From NCBI GenBank assembly GCA_022495005.1, contig JAGYXB010001576.1, positions 310,001 through 374,000 of the forward strand: DNA of 64,000 nucleotides, given 5' to 3'. This document shows, piece after piece, positions 22,034 through 32,791 of this stretch. The stretch is from Rhyacophila brunnea. Lineage: Eukaryota > Arthropoda > Insecta > Trichoptera > Rhyacophilidae. Each line of letters begins with the position of its first letter. The first letter of the stretch is position 1. A program made the position numbers and the translations under genes. The notes under the pieces were generated by a model, which worked only from the letters and a program-made list of their open reading frames with translations, made no database searches and was not told the DNA's origin.

Positions 22034-22996
22034 ATAGGGTCTAGGACGATTTGGCGCCGGAACAACTGGACGCCACCCAATTCGAAAATAAATAGACGTT
22101 AGGTACTTATAGGTACTTTAAAAAAAATATTTAATAGTATTGTAATTTATATTTTAATTATTATATTATGATTTAAAAGTTGGTGAGAATTTAAATATGC
22201 ACACGTAAATATTTATTGAATCGTACATATGTTTATGTTCCAACGAAAAAAGAGTTTTATTCAAGGCATCATAACTCTCAATCCGCAATAAAAAAACATC
22301 ATGTTAAGAGTAAAATAATTACAAAATAAAAAGAACTTTTTATATACCACGTTTTTAAATTTCCTGTTGAATCATATAAACTTGACAATTCCATGTATTA
22401 ATAAATATAGAATACTGAAATGTCATTTTCACATTTCATATTGATTTCCGTAGTAATGCACGTATATAATAATAATTTAGTTGCTAGGACCCCAGACCAC
22501 TTAGGACAAATAAAAAATCATTTTTTTGCTATTTTGCAACAAACAAACAAATATAGAATACTGAAATGTCATTTTGATTTCCATAGTAACGCACGTATAT
22601 ATTAATAATGTTGCTAGTACCACCCCCTTAGCAACCAATAATAGTGGATTGGATTACGGATTTCATCCAAAATAGCTTTTCATACAAAACAGAATTAACT
22701 GCAAATGAATAATTCAATTCTACCTAAAGATGGCTAAAAGTATTAAAAGAATTCATTGGCATCGTGTTATGATATATTCTAAAAGTTTCAAATGTCTAGC
22801 TAGTCGGAAAGTTAGTTAAAAATCGATTGCAAGATTTGTACTGGATAAACAACTACCGGAAAAACAAGAATACGACCTAATAAAAACGTTGTAGTGAATT
22901 AAAACTACTAAGTAGTAGATAGAAACTGATCAAAACTCCTCGTCTACGTTCTGTTTCCGTGTTTACGTCCTAGCGTCCAGTCATCCCATTCTCTCG
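22034..22996. mobile_element. Family F MITE, copy 2, interrupted
   Basis: The left end 'tctaggacgatttggcgcc' followed by 'caactggacgcc' matches the 3234 copy. After the nested family A element the sequence resumes with 'tagtagatagaaactgatca' and 'aactcctcgtctac', exactly as in copy 1 (about 3547-3592), and ends in the inverted 'gcgtccagtc'. Confidence 0.75.
22318..22893 (-). mobile_element. Family A repeat, copy 6, with internal duplication
   Basis: Reversed; ends ATTACAAAATAAAAAGAAC and 'taaaaacgttgtag'. At 576 bp it is longer than the usual 460-490 bp because the block 'aatatagaatactgaaatgt ... cgtatata ... ttagttgctag' occurs twice (about 22405-22490 and 22550-22620). The extra part probably came from unequal exchange or gene conversion between copies. 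Confidence 0.85.
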
Positions 22997-23110
22997 ATAT
23001 ATTACCTACGTATATCTTTATGGTTCACGTAAATATTTGTCAAATAATAATAATATCATAACCATAACATAACGGTATATATTATAACACATAATATACA
23101 TATTATACGA

Positions 23111-23403
23111 GAAATGTTATTGTTATGATTATCGCGTCACAGAATATCTCTCGTCGTACCAAAACAGTAACGTCTAATGAGGTCGCATTAGCCACATGTG
23201 GCGACCGCGGCCGGAGCTTGTTTCTGGCACATTGTTGCCCTTTGTTTGTCGATTACCCTTTGTCCGGCCGTGGGCGGAAATGTTAAAGGGCGGCGAATAA
23301 TAAACCGCATCGAATGCCTGGCGGTTTGATCCGCTCAACGGTGGGGCACTCCGACGGTCTCCATCCCTTTTGCTGAATATCGGCTGGATAGTTTTAGTAA
23401 TAC
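23111..23403. other. GC-rich island of unknown nature
   Basis: About 23185-23370 is clearly GC- and CpG-rich compared with everything near it ('gcgaccgcggccggagc', 'ccggccgtgggcgg', 'ggcggcgaat'). All six frames are interrupted within about 40 codons, and I do not recognise an RNA. It could be a promoter island, a conserved non-coding element or part of an unknown repeat. Confidence 0.4.
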
Positions 23404-23405
23404 TA

Positions 23406-25027
23406 CAGGGTGTTCACCAGGAAGGTTTACTACAATAGATGGGAGCGTGTGGGGAGAGGTATGGTTACTTGACTCCGATGAATGAACAGATCGACGTGTG
23501 AAATATAATCCCCATAAATAAAATCCCGTAAAATATAAATGAATTTATTTATTCCCTTCTATTAAATTGATTACAATTTTACAAGTACGTTTAGTATTTA
23601 TGATAACTGATTCTAAATTACAATTGATATATACGAAGATCGTGTCTGATATAAATGACGGCTCGACGGACGTTATACGTTATTGCGTTGCAAGAGATTT
23701 GAATTGACTGTATATTGGTAGGTAAAAGTACCTCCGTTTTATATTGTTTGAATCCAATAGAAGGGCGTCAAGATACGGCTGAGGTCAGCGCTTTCTTGAA
23801 CGTACTTGTTTAGCGGTCATTTATCTCGCCTTTGCCTGCATATTTTTTTCCAAAAGAATTGCTTACCAATGTGAAATTTGATTGTTCAGTATTATACATT
23901 GTAACAAGAATTCGCGAATTAATCAACTTGATAAAAAATATGCAAGTGTGCGTCTGTAACAAAAGGTCACTTTGTCTGGATGACGACAAAGGCTTCTGGC
24001 GTACGTGTTAAAAGATGATTTTGATGAAGGGTACATAAATGGTATGGTTTACATTGTAAGTTCAATTTATATGCTGTGTAGGTGATTACTTAAATAAATT
24101 AGGCATGTTTGAGATTCACGATGGGCAGCCACACTACTTTAATTTGGTACAACTTTATGAAAATTGAAAATTGTTTAATGCTGATAAAATGTTTTTATTG
24201 AATGTTGGGAATTACGTATGGAAGACGATGACATCTAAACGTCTGCCTCTGAACATCACAAATGCGAGCTCTTTTTTACAACATTTTTCATCACATTTCC
24301 ACCGGTATTTCATTAATTTCGTCACCAATATTTTATTTAGGTTGCCGTAGTGTTTCTGGTTTGTTAGCATAAACCTTGCTCTTTAGATATCCGCATAAAA
24401 AGAAGTCCGGGGCTGTTAAATCCGGCAACCGTAGAGGCCAATCGACATCACCATTTCTTGAGATAATTTGTTGTGGAAACAGATCTCTCAGTAATGCCAT
24501 TGTAACATTAGCTATATGTTATATACGGTATCGCAAATGGTCTTATAGAAGAAGCTCTTGTGTCAACTGAATATTAAATGGATACAAATGCAAATCTTTA
24601 TGCATAATTTCCCACAAAGTTGTTGTAAGTAAAATTTCTTGAGCACGGTGTCGAATTGAGGTTGATGGATTGTTTTGATCACTTTATAGGACAGCAGCAA
24701 TGTTTTCAGTTGATCTTCTCGTATGTCGTGGCCTAGACCTATTGTTATCTGCTACAAAGCCTCTTTCTTCAAAATCATTCGCTAAACGATAAATAGTGGG
24801 TTTTGATGGCACATTTAAAATTTTACATAATTTTCTAGCCGTCACAATAATGATGATTGATTTTGATAAACAAATTTAACGATTAAAACAAATCGATTTA
24901 TCGAATATGTTTCCATAATACATTTTCCACGTATATATTTCACGATTTCCAAATACGAACTGTCAAAATTCATTTTTACCAAAATGGCGAGAAAACAAAG
25001 TAGTAAACCTTTCCGGCGAACACCCTA
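23406..25027 (-). mobile_element. Broken mariner/IS630-type element
   Basis: The ends are inverted: CAGGGTGTTCACCAGGAAGG at 23406, and reversed TAGGGTGTTCGCCGGAAAGG at 25027. They are flanked by TA (23404-23405, 25028-25029), the Tc1/mariner target duplication. The transposase relic is on the minus strand at 24290-24973. The left part (about 23460-24240) has no recognised content and makes the element longer than the usual 1.2-1.3 kb, so a further insertion is likely. Confidence 0.8.
24250..24973 (-). pseudogene. Mariner-like transposase relic
   Basis: Starts at an ATG in the minus frame (MNFDSSYLEI). It continues through a helix-turn-helix-like region (CKILNVPSKPTIYRLANDF, EERGFVADNN) to RSTENIAAVL, with stops and a shift. 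It then jumps to NVTMALLRDLFPQ and LPDLTAPDFFLCGYLKS, the block around the last catalytic Asp, and KVYANKPETL. The first two catalytic acidic residues and some 100 residues between are missing, so this is an internally deleted, dead transposase. Confidence 0.8.
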
Positions 25028-25029
25028 TA

Positions 25030-25650
25030 TGATTGTCAGCTATTCCAGCAAACAGACCACAACGTGGGTAGCTGTTGAAGTCTGGATATTTCGAAGATTT
25101 ATTACATGTAGTTTGGTTAATCACAATATACCTGGGGCTCTATCTTATTTTATATGGCAATATTAACGATGGAATTATGTTATTTAATATTGAAGGTATT
25201 TGGTTTTCGCCACATGTTAAAATAATTTATATACACGTATTATACGCAGTGACGTCCCGTGAGGGCAGGCAGAGCATGCGCTACATAGGGATGAGCATAC
25301 AATATACTACAACTTTTGAGAGCAGTAGCGGTTTTCCATGAAGTAGATGATGCGATAACCTCTTCAAAAACTATCGACATCTTAGTTTAAAAAAAATAAT
25401 CGATGCATTAAAAGTTCTGACAACTTAACTTTTGTTTTATTTTAATACTCACCGTCATGCCCTACCGTCATGCCCCCATAATAGCCTAGATGCCCGGGTT
25501 CAGGAGGGCCCAGCGTGGCGGGTCGACTACATAATTGAGATAAACATACATCTTAAATATGCCCTAATAGTAAAAAAAGTTGCCTGCGGCGCTATTTTAG
25601 AGGTTTTTTTTTTGCGGGTTATTACCATTTTAAAATATAAGTATGATTGT
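25030..25650. other. Unassigned sequence
   Basis: 'cagtgacgtcccgtgagggc' at 25248 looks like a hAT-type terminus, and 'gacatcactg' at about 25932 could be its partner, but the flanks do not match. Left unassigned. Confidence 0.3.
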
Positions 25651-25757
25651 TGTTACATTCCCAAATGGTCCCCATTTGGGGATGTCTTTGTGAATCTGGA
25701 GAGGCCAAAATCGGTATCAAACCAACAAATAGTAAGGGTTGATCGTAATATATAAAT
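25651..25757. mobile_element. LTR fragment related to 11740
   Basis: 'tggtccccatttggggatgt', 'ctttgtgaatctggagaggc' and 'atcggtatcaaa' match the first 105 bp of the possible LTR at 11740, starting TGTTACATTC. The similarity stops at about 25757, so this is truncated. Confidence 0.6.
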
Positions 25758-26481
25758 ATATTATAACGGCGGTTTATCGTACAGGGAATTTTTTCACAAG
25801 GGTGCCCCCAAAGCTATCAGCGCCGCAAAAGTGAAAATTCTCTAATTCTCAGTTGATAGTGTGTACATATATTTAAATATTGGTGTATTTGTCTGTTTAA
25901 GATAGCCGAAAACAAATTTTCGAACATTTTGACATCACTGCACACGAACTTTCTCTCTATCACTTATCACGAGGACCCCCCTTCCCTTTGTGAACACTCC
26001 CGGACCCATTATTAAATTACTTGGAGTAAATAGGAACCACGTATTGTGTTTTATTTACTTTAATTAAGAAGAGAAATGTGTCCTTATAAATCCTTACCAA
26101 GGACCCCGATCCTTCACGTGATCCGGTGGAAGGTGTATGTTAGTAATAAGATTCGATGGATGTTAATCTTCAGAGATGTTTATTCGTCAATTCTCAATTT
26201 ACAGTAGTTATATGGTTTAAAAATAAAAAAAAATAAAGAATTCAGGAGAGTTCGATCCACAGTGAAACACCTTGGAGAGTAGAGTTGAGTTAAGTTTGAA
26301 CAAGTTGAATGGTCCGAGTTGAATGATATCAGAATCATTTACAAAAGTATAAATATGAAATAGTAAGTAAGTAATATTAGTGACGCTTTGTTCATGTACA
26401 AGGGTTTATATGTGTGTAATAACACATCTAGATAAAGTGGATGAATTGGGGTTGATTAATAATATAAAATTGAGTTGATAC
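25758..26481. other. Unassigned sequence
   Basis: No repeat partner or coding signal seen. Confidence 0.4.
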
Positions 26482-26489
26482 ATTGCAAT

Positions 26490-26826
26490 CAATGACATTA
26501 ATATGGACGAATCATCTGGAAAAGAAAATGACACTCACTTTATTGTCGGGTCTGCCGAATGGCATAATCTGTTCTAACGCCATAACAATAAAGGTGATAT
26601 TGCTATAAATTCCTGATGCTTTTTGTTGGGTCTGCCGAATGGTTCGGTTTGAATGGGTTCGCTCAAATGAACATTGACATTAGAAACACTGCTCTAACGC
26701 CATTACAATAAAGGTCATATTGTTATAAATTCCCGATGCGTGATTGACGTCTACATATACATGCGAATGCGCGAATTTACTTGCTAGCTACTGTATTGAG
26801 TGCGTCGTCCATTAATAATGTCATTG
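26490..26826. mobile_element. hAT-like MITE 'CAATGACATT', copy 2, perfect 8-bp TSD
   Basis: Left end CAATGACATTAATATGGACG, right end 'cattaataatgtcattg'. Flanks ATTGCAAT at 26482-26489 and ATTGCAAT at 26827-26834, exact. Collinear with the 21492 copy over its whole length except for a deletion of about 20 bp near 'gcgtgat|tgacgtcta'. Two independent copies with exact duplications define this family's ends. Confidence 0.9.
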
Positions 26827-26953
26827 ATTGCAATAGTCGAAATCACACCAATCAAATATACTTAACAATAGTGCATAATTAGTAACTTATGGTGTCGATG
26901 AATTTAACATAAGACAATTTTTTGTCATTGGTGAGATATCATAGAGTGCGGAG

Positions 26954-27473
26954 TAAGGATTGCAATACCGGTATTTTAAAACTGGTATTCCAGAATCTAT
27001 AAATACCGGTTTTAAAAATCCAGACTACCGCAATTTTCAGTATTAAGAAAGCACACTCATCGTGAAAATATAAATTATCATAATATTATTTCGAAATAGA
27101 AAATATCCATAACAATAATGTTCAATTGTTCTATAATAAAATTATTCACAAGCACAATTATTGTACAAGCGTTGAATTTAAGAAGCTTTTCCTGCAGCCG
27201 AACTTATTTGCATTTTGAATAAAATTGAAAGCTTTAATTAAAATTATCAACATATTGAAATTATTTTTAAAAATCACCAGTTCTACAATATTATGATCAA
27301 TACATTTTTTTTAACATAATATAATAATATGTAAGTAGGTGGGTTTTTACTATAAAATAATATTTTAGAGAGATTTTAATACTTATAGTTTAACTGATAA
27401 ATACTTTTTTTAATGTTTTATCGAATACCGGTATTAAATATTAAAATACCGAAAACCGGTATTGGAATCTCTA
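26954..27473. mobile_element. 'ataccggtatt' TIR element, copy 2
   Basis: Left end TAAGGATTGCAATACCGGTA; right end 'ccggtattggaatctcta' (reversed TAGAGATTCCAATACCGG). Flanks GTGCGGAG and GTGGAGAG match at 6 of 8, consistent with an old 8-bp duplication. The AT-rich interior is non-coding. Probably a hAT-type MITE. Confidence 0.65.
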
Positions 27474-27481
27474 GTGGAGAG

Positions 27482-27883
27482 TTACGGATTCATAACAATA
27501 TTTCAAAACGTAGAACAAACATTGTATTCTTATGATAAAACTTCGATAGTAAATAAAACCCAAAGAAGACTTTCCGGAATCTACTGAGAAACTGTGGCCA
27601 ATAAGTCAAAAGTCAAGTTTGAGAAAAATAAACCACCGGCGGGATTACTTGACAAATTTGAGCAGCGGAAAGCGCCCGGACTTACGACTGACCGTAGCTC
27701 GGAATCTCACGGTGAAATATGATGTCGATAACTTTCGGGTCAAAAGAGTGGATGGTCTGGTCAATTCCGTTTGAAAATGTGGTGACAATTTCACATAAAT
27801 GGTAATCATGCGTGTATTAAACGTAAATAATAGTAATAGATGATCTCACAATATTTTAAAATAATTGCAAAACTTTTGTATTA
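27482..27883. other. Unassigned sequence
   Basis: Nothing recognised; slightly GC-richer near 27625-27720. Confidence 0.4.
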
Positions 27884-27885
27884 TA

Positions 27886-28280
27886 TTCGACCATGTTTAG
27901 AAAAAAGGACGTAACCCTCACTCAACAAATTTTACAGGAGAGGCAAAAACGTTTTTTAAGAGTTTTTAGTTTAATATATTTTTTAAAATAGACACAGACA
28001 TTGGGTGCATGATGATTGATGATTTGGTGTACTTAATATATTTTCGATCTAATAATAATTAAAGAAGTTATTACAGAAAAATTATTGATGATAAATGCTT
28101 TTTTCCATAAATTAAAAATTAATTAACCTCAATTAAAACATTAATTTAGATAATAATTCGGCATTTGCGGCTTACTTCTCTTTTATAGAACGTGTATTTA
28201 GTTGTATACATTGTTAATATCTAATAAAAGCACTTTTCGAAAAATCGAGGGTTACGCCCTTTTTCCTAAACACAGTCGAA
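27886..28280. mobile_element. TA-flanked MITE 'TTCGACCATGTTTAG'
   Basis: The left end TTCGACCATGTTTAGAAAAA and the reversed right end TTCGACTGTGTTTAGGAAAA continue inverted through 'cgtaaccctc', giving about 35 bp with four mismatches. TA flanks both sides (27884-27885, 28281-28282). The AT-rich core carries no frame. Tc1/mariner-type MITE by form. Confidence 0.75.
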
Positions 28281-28304
28281 TACAACAGGCATCAATATAA
28301 TATT

Positions 28305-28690
28305 TCGCACCCCCAGACCTACGCTGACGTAAGTCAAAATCAGCCATTTTCCAGGAGAACCGAAACAAACTTTTTGAACCATGTTTATGGTACTTGATTT
28401 AATGTCTAATGGCTTTACAATGTCCATTTTTTTGTAGAATTGGAAAAAATATATCTTTCTAGTGGCAATTATTTAAGTGTATCAGAGTTACTAGAGTGTT
28501 CTTCTCGATATTTGATATCTATAATATATTAAAATAACACTGGTGTTAGGGTATATCTCGTTAAATATTTTTTTAGAGATACGCCAGTGGTCTCGTGAGA
28601 TAGTTAAAAATAAATGGAAGTAATTGAACTACATTGATAACTCAAAACAGCACAATTCAGACTTACGCCAGTGTAGGTCTGGGGGTGCGA
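28305..28690. mobile_element. MITE with TCGCACCCCCAGACCTAC ends
   Basis: TCGCACCCCCAGACCTACGC at the left and its inverted form at the right continue through 'cgtaagtc', about 32 bp with two mismatches. The target duplication is unclear. It lies 25 bp from the previous MITE. Interior non-coding. Confidence 0.75.
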
Positions 28691-28756
28691 TTTAATTATA
28701 TAATAATTTCATAATAATTGGAGGAAAAAACGACTGCATTTACTCTCAGTACCTAC

Positions 28757-28990
28757 CAGTGGCGAAGGGTGGGGGTAGGCTGTTAAGATCAGTCATAAAT
28801 AATGCACACTATACTTTGTCGGTCATATGTATTTGTTTTCATTGAAATAATACTACAATGTGTAGATATTATTTGTTAATTTTCAAAATTCAATTAAACC
28901 CTGCCAAATTCAAGCCATAGTAGATAATAGTAAAAAAGTGTGCACTGTTTATGTCGCATATTAACAGCCTACCTCCACCTTTCGTCACTG
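28757..28990. mobile_element. Family B MITE, copy 4, short form
   Basis: Both arms intact (CAGTGGCGAAGGGTGGGGG and 'cctccacctttcgtcactg'), with the palindromic centre and most of the right arm deleted, leaving 234 bp. Confidence 0.8.
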
Positions 28991-29280
28991 GTATAAATAT
29001 GTATTGTCTGTATCTCTAGTTTTAGTTACCCTAGACCAGGGGTCGGCAGAAGCGGCTAGTGAGCCGCATGCGGCTCTTTGCATAGACGTTTGCGGCTCTT
29101 CAGACATAAACTCTAATTTCACCTCATCTCAAGCAGCCTTATAACTTATAAGATAGAGCCGTCGAACAAACTTAGACTTGTACGGCATACTCTCTACCAC
29201 TCTTTACTCTACTCATATTCTTTACCTGCGTGCTCACACGTGTTGCTTGTAGTTAATATGTAGATTTAAAAGGCAAGGAA

Positions 29281-29590
29281 TTGTGGACCAACAAATTCAC
29301 AGATCTAACCAGCCGCTTGGAAGAACTCGAAAGAAAGAAATCCAATTTGATTTCTCAGCACAAGTGGACAGCTTTAAAACAACTGCCTAAAATAGAAACA
29401 ATAATATTTGATACATGGAGTAGTTTGCCTGAAACATATTATGAAGCGTTAAAAAAACTAGCTTTTAGTATTCTCACAATCTTTGGCTCTACATAATATA
29501 TATATATATATATATGCGAACAAACATTCTCATCTATGAACCAAATAAAAAATAAGCTTGAGCAGAATAACGGATGAAAAATTATAATCA
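29281..29590 (+). pseudogene. hAT transposase C-terminal remnant split by a TA microsatellite
   Basis: The frame 29281-29496 ends with KKLAFSILTIFGST. After a TA run (29496-29514) another frame gives CEQTFSSMNQIKNKL. Together these are the two sides of the hAT C-terminal dimerisation motif (FGST-Y-xCEQ-FS-MN), so the microsatellite sits in the middle of it and breaks the frame. Upstream residues (SLPETYYEALKKLA) fit the same domain. Confidence 0.75.
29496..29514. repeat. TA microsatellite in a transposase motif
   Basis: An uninterrupted TA run separates codons for the conserved FGST and CEQ residues; the ancestral ACATATATATGC-like codons may have seeded the expansion. Confidence 0.8.
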
Positions 29591-29829
29591 TGTATTCAAT
29601 TAAAAATAAGCAACTATTTGCCAGATATAAGTAATGCTATCAAAAGCAATGCATGGACGCCGTTCTAATTATTTTTTATTATAACAAAAATCTTGAACTT
29701 TTCCCCCCTAACAATCCATATCATATACATATAACATAATATATGCGGCTCTCTGGTACCTTTTGTTTTCCTGTTTCCTTGACAATTTGGCTCTTCTCAC
29801 TTGACAAACTGCCGACCCCTGCCCTAGAC

Positions 29830-30446
29830 AGTTAAGAAGATGATTTTATAACCCGAAACTGCTATTAACATTATATAAATCAAATAAAGTAAAATTAACG
29901 AAAAACCGTTTATAATAATATATTATAATGGAGTTTCTATACGTAAACGCCGATTTAATTCTTATTGGAATAAATACTTTTTGAAATAAACATAATGAGA
30001 TGTGAAAATTTAATAGAATTCCCCTAATTTTATAATAATCTACATAACATTTTCTTATAATGACTTGTACAATAACTGTCCGTGTAAAAAAGAGGCTATG
30101 TTTTCACACCATGTTACATAGTTCTAATACGGTCCACTAAATATTCATGGCCCGTGCTCTTGCCGCAATTTGAAAAGGTTGCGATAATCTTTAGCGGACT
30201 CATCCCTCATGAGACATACGATTAGGTTGTAGCTTATCTGACTCACGTACGAAAGGGAGGCTATTAGTAGGATAGATACGATCCGCAAGAGACTCAATCT
30301 TTCTGATTTATCACTACTTAATACTTCCGATTCTCAGTTTTAATACGAGGATTGTTCACCCTTCTCTTGAGAGGGATCAACACTACCATTGAGCGCGTCC
30401 ATCTGACGCCTCCGCCGAGATCTGAAGACGTACCTTACAGGCATAC
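29830..30446. other. Unassigned sequence
   Basis: Nothing recognised. The part from 30130 is less AT-rich but has no open frame with domain features. Confidence 0.4.
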
Positions 30447-30980
30447 TGTTAGACTTCAGCCAAATAAGTAGGTGCTTCGCTAGTGCTGAGCTAGGTGCTA
30501 TGCTTGTCTACTAAAAACACTACTGCTACGTCATTGCACGCTACGTGCTTAGGTACAATTTCATTTGACATTTGGAAGCGCTCAAGTCAACAACGATACG
30601 TCACTCTCAAAACTAACCAGAAAGCTACTTCTCACAGACAATTTATGTTTAAAATTTCGAAAGTCTCAAATTCGAACTTGTTGGGTGCATAATGTCAATT
30701 CATCCCATGCGTCATTATTCATAACCCCATAATATACGGTGTTTGACGTTTTTCATACTGAAGAAACATCCGCCGTCTTGCAAAATCACTAGATGACACA
30801 ATACAAATAACCAAGACGTTTGTTCGCTGGGAGACTCACTAGGTGACTAATAAACACGTAGCGAGGCGCGAAGCTTGCAGTGTAGCCATTGCGATAGTAT
30901 AGTGTGCGTCCGTTCGCTAGGGTATGTCACCTAGCACGTAGCCACCAAGCAAGGCACCTACCTATGTGGCCTTAGCCTGA
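30447..30980. mobile_element. Diverged TIR element, 'gtaggtgc' ends
   Basis: The left arm (TTCAGCCAAATAAGTAGGTG, then 'gagctaggtgc') and the reversed right arm (TTCAGGCTAAGGCCACATAG, then 'gtaggtgcc' and 'tgctaggtgac') align over about 55 bp with many differences. Several 'cactaggtgac' words recur inside. No matching flanks, so an old insertion of unknown superfamily. Confidence 0.55.
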
Positions 30981-31019
30981 ACAATAAATAAGGGTTTAGC
31001 CTACAAGATAGCACTTGAT

Positions 31020-31580
31020 ACATGGCAGTCGAGGTGATCGGCATTCACCAAGGGACGACAAACGTATCTATTTTATCCAGATGTGTCTTTCAGGCTTCAG
31101 ATGAGACCAACACACTGGGCAAGCCAGTTCCTGACCGGCCATGGTGACTTCGCAGCCAAGCTGCATGGTTGTCGTTTGATAGAACATGGTCCGGAATGCA
31201 CATGCGGTCACGACCATCAAGACGCTGATACGTCGTCTGGGACTGCTCGTTGATGGGATCTGATCGAACGGAGCTCCACACACGGGCCCGATTGGCCACG
31301 CCGACTTGATATCAACCAAAGCCAACTTTGAGGTATTAGAAAGATTCGCTGCGTCATATCGAGGACGGAAAAATTCCGATCCCTCCTTAAATTCATCACT
31401 TTCAACTCCTGACTCCTCTGTTTTGGCAGAATTTCAGTACACGGGTACAGAGGACACTTCATGTCATTAAAGATAAAGGACGGCAGAGTAAGTCAAGATT
31501 CTTTTTATATTCTAAAACTCTTTCTTTAATAAGCACTAAGGTGCATGGCTGCTACATCAATCCCGTGCAGCATCGGATTT
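31020..31580 (+). mobile_element. R1/Jockey-like LINE 3' end, copy 2
   Basis: From 31095 the plus strand reads MRPTHWASQFLTGHGDFAA, then ECTCGHDHQDA: the 'LTGHG-F' block and the first part of the zinc knuckle found downstream of RNase H in these LINEs. Frames break after the knuckle. The 3' UTR words 'agcactaaggtgcatggc' and 'cccgtgcagc' match copy 1 at 14925-15335. This copy reaches further 5'. Confidence 0.75.
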
Positions 31581-32791
31581 CAATAAAATTCAATAAAAAG
31601 GATTTCAAGTTATATTTTTATAAAATCGGTTTTTTTAAATGAATAAAAAATATTAAAACGATGAATTAGTCAAAAATCTACACGATAAAAAATTGAAAAC
31701 TAAATTTTAATAATAAACATGACCATAAAATATAATGTAATAATAACGTAACTGTGGAAATAAATATGTAACTAATTCACATTTTTTTAACAATTGTCAG
31801 TTTATCTCTGTGCTATATATATGCTTAAAAATGCAGGCGAGAGAAGATTGACGGAATGTATTAGATGGAACTTATTCAATTCAGCCATTTTCAACGTCAA
31901 GTAGGCTGTGATGTACGGATTCACGTGGGAATGCTACGCATGTCACACAGACTTTCTCCGCCCATTTTAAATTTATTGAAAAGGCTCACATGTTCTCTTT
32001 TTTGATACCGTTTTTTATTCCTTCTCGGAATTGATCAGATAAGCTCCCACCTGATTCGCGTAAGGCAGAAACATTCGAATGGGTCATTTGTTTCAAAGAC
32101 ATGTTTTTTTTTCCTTAGATGTATAGAGCTATTTTTTGTATCTCAGCCCAAATAATAAATATATTTCTATGATATTTAAAGTTTGGAAATCTCTGATGTT
32201 GTTATACTTCATTTCTCATGCCGTAAATAAGGCGTGACCGGAATTTTTTCGAGTAAATTTTTTGTTTTTCCTTTTCAAAAAATCTAAATGTAAAAGTCAT
32301 GCAAATGAAATGTTTGATGGGAAAATGTATAATATGCACATGGTGTAGCTTGCAATTTGTTTGTTTAACATGCAAATCAGACGACTTGACATGTTTTTTA
32401 ACGTAAGTAATTAGCAGTAATTTTCAGAAGAATTGTTTTTATTTTTATCAAAATGGTCAAATAATTCTACAATTTTTTAATCATTTTTTCCAGGCATTGA
32501 ACCAATCTTATTATGTAGAGCCAATATTTAAAGAAACTAATGAAGCAGCTGTCATGAAAGACATTTATTATTGCTAATAGCCATTTGAGTTTTCTCATAA
32601 AAACTTAATTATTTCGTAAACAGATGTACGTGGTTGAAAAATTAACCCTATACCACATTTCAATAAGGAATCATATTGAAAATCCGTTATTTATGTTTTA
32701 ACGGCATTGTGCTAACAATATATTCGCTTGCATATTATATGTGGCTAAAAACTTAATTCCGATAAGGGTGCATATTATTTCAAATTCATTT
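31581..32791. other. AT-rich unassigned sequence
   Basis: 1.2 kb with no repeat partner, terminal repeats or frame of interest that I could see. Confidence 0.4.

Larger units (their letters stand above)
21951..23110. repeat. Repeat G copy split by family F, itself split by family A
   Basis: Left part 21951-22033 and right part about 22997-23110 match the uninterrupted copy at 21026-21215. Between them lies family F (22034-22996), and within that family A (22318-22893). Order of events: G, then F, then A. Confidence 0.75.
29037..29821 (+). mobile_element. hAT element of SPIN-like end type, perfect 8-bp TSD
   Basis: Left end CAGGGGTCGGCAGAAGCGGC, right end 'ctgccgacccctg'. The ends also show the repeated 'gcggctctt' words usual for this group. 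Flanks CCCTAGAC at 29029-29036 and CCCTAGAC at 29822-29829, exact. A transposase C-terminal remnant is on the plus strand. Internally deleted (785 bp against about 2.5-3 kb for autonomous relatives). Confidence 0.9.

Noticed and set aside
25248..25940. Possible hAT element with CAGTGACGT ends
   Set aside because: Ends are only partly inverted and the 8-bp flanks (ATTATACG and CACACGAA) do not match.
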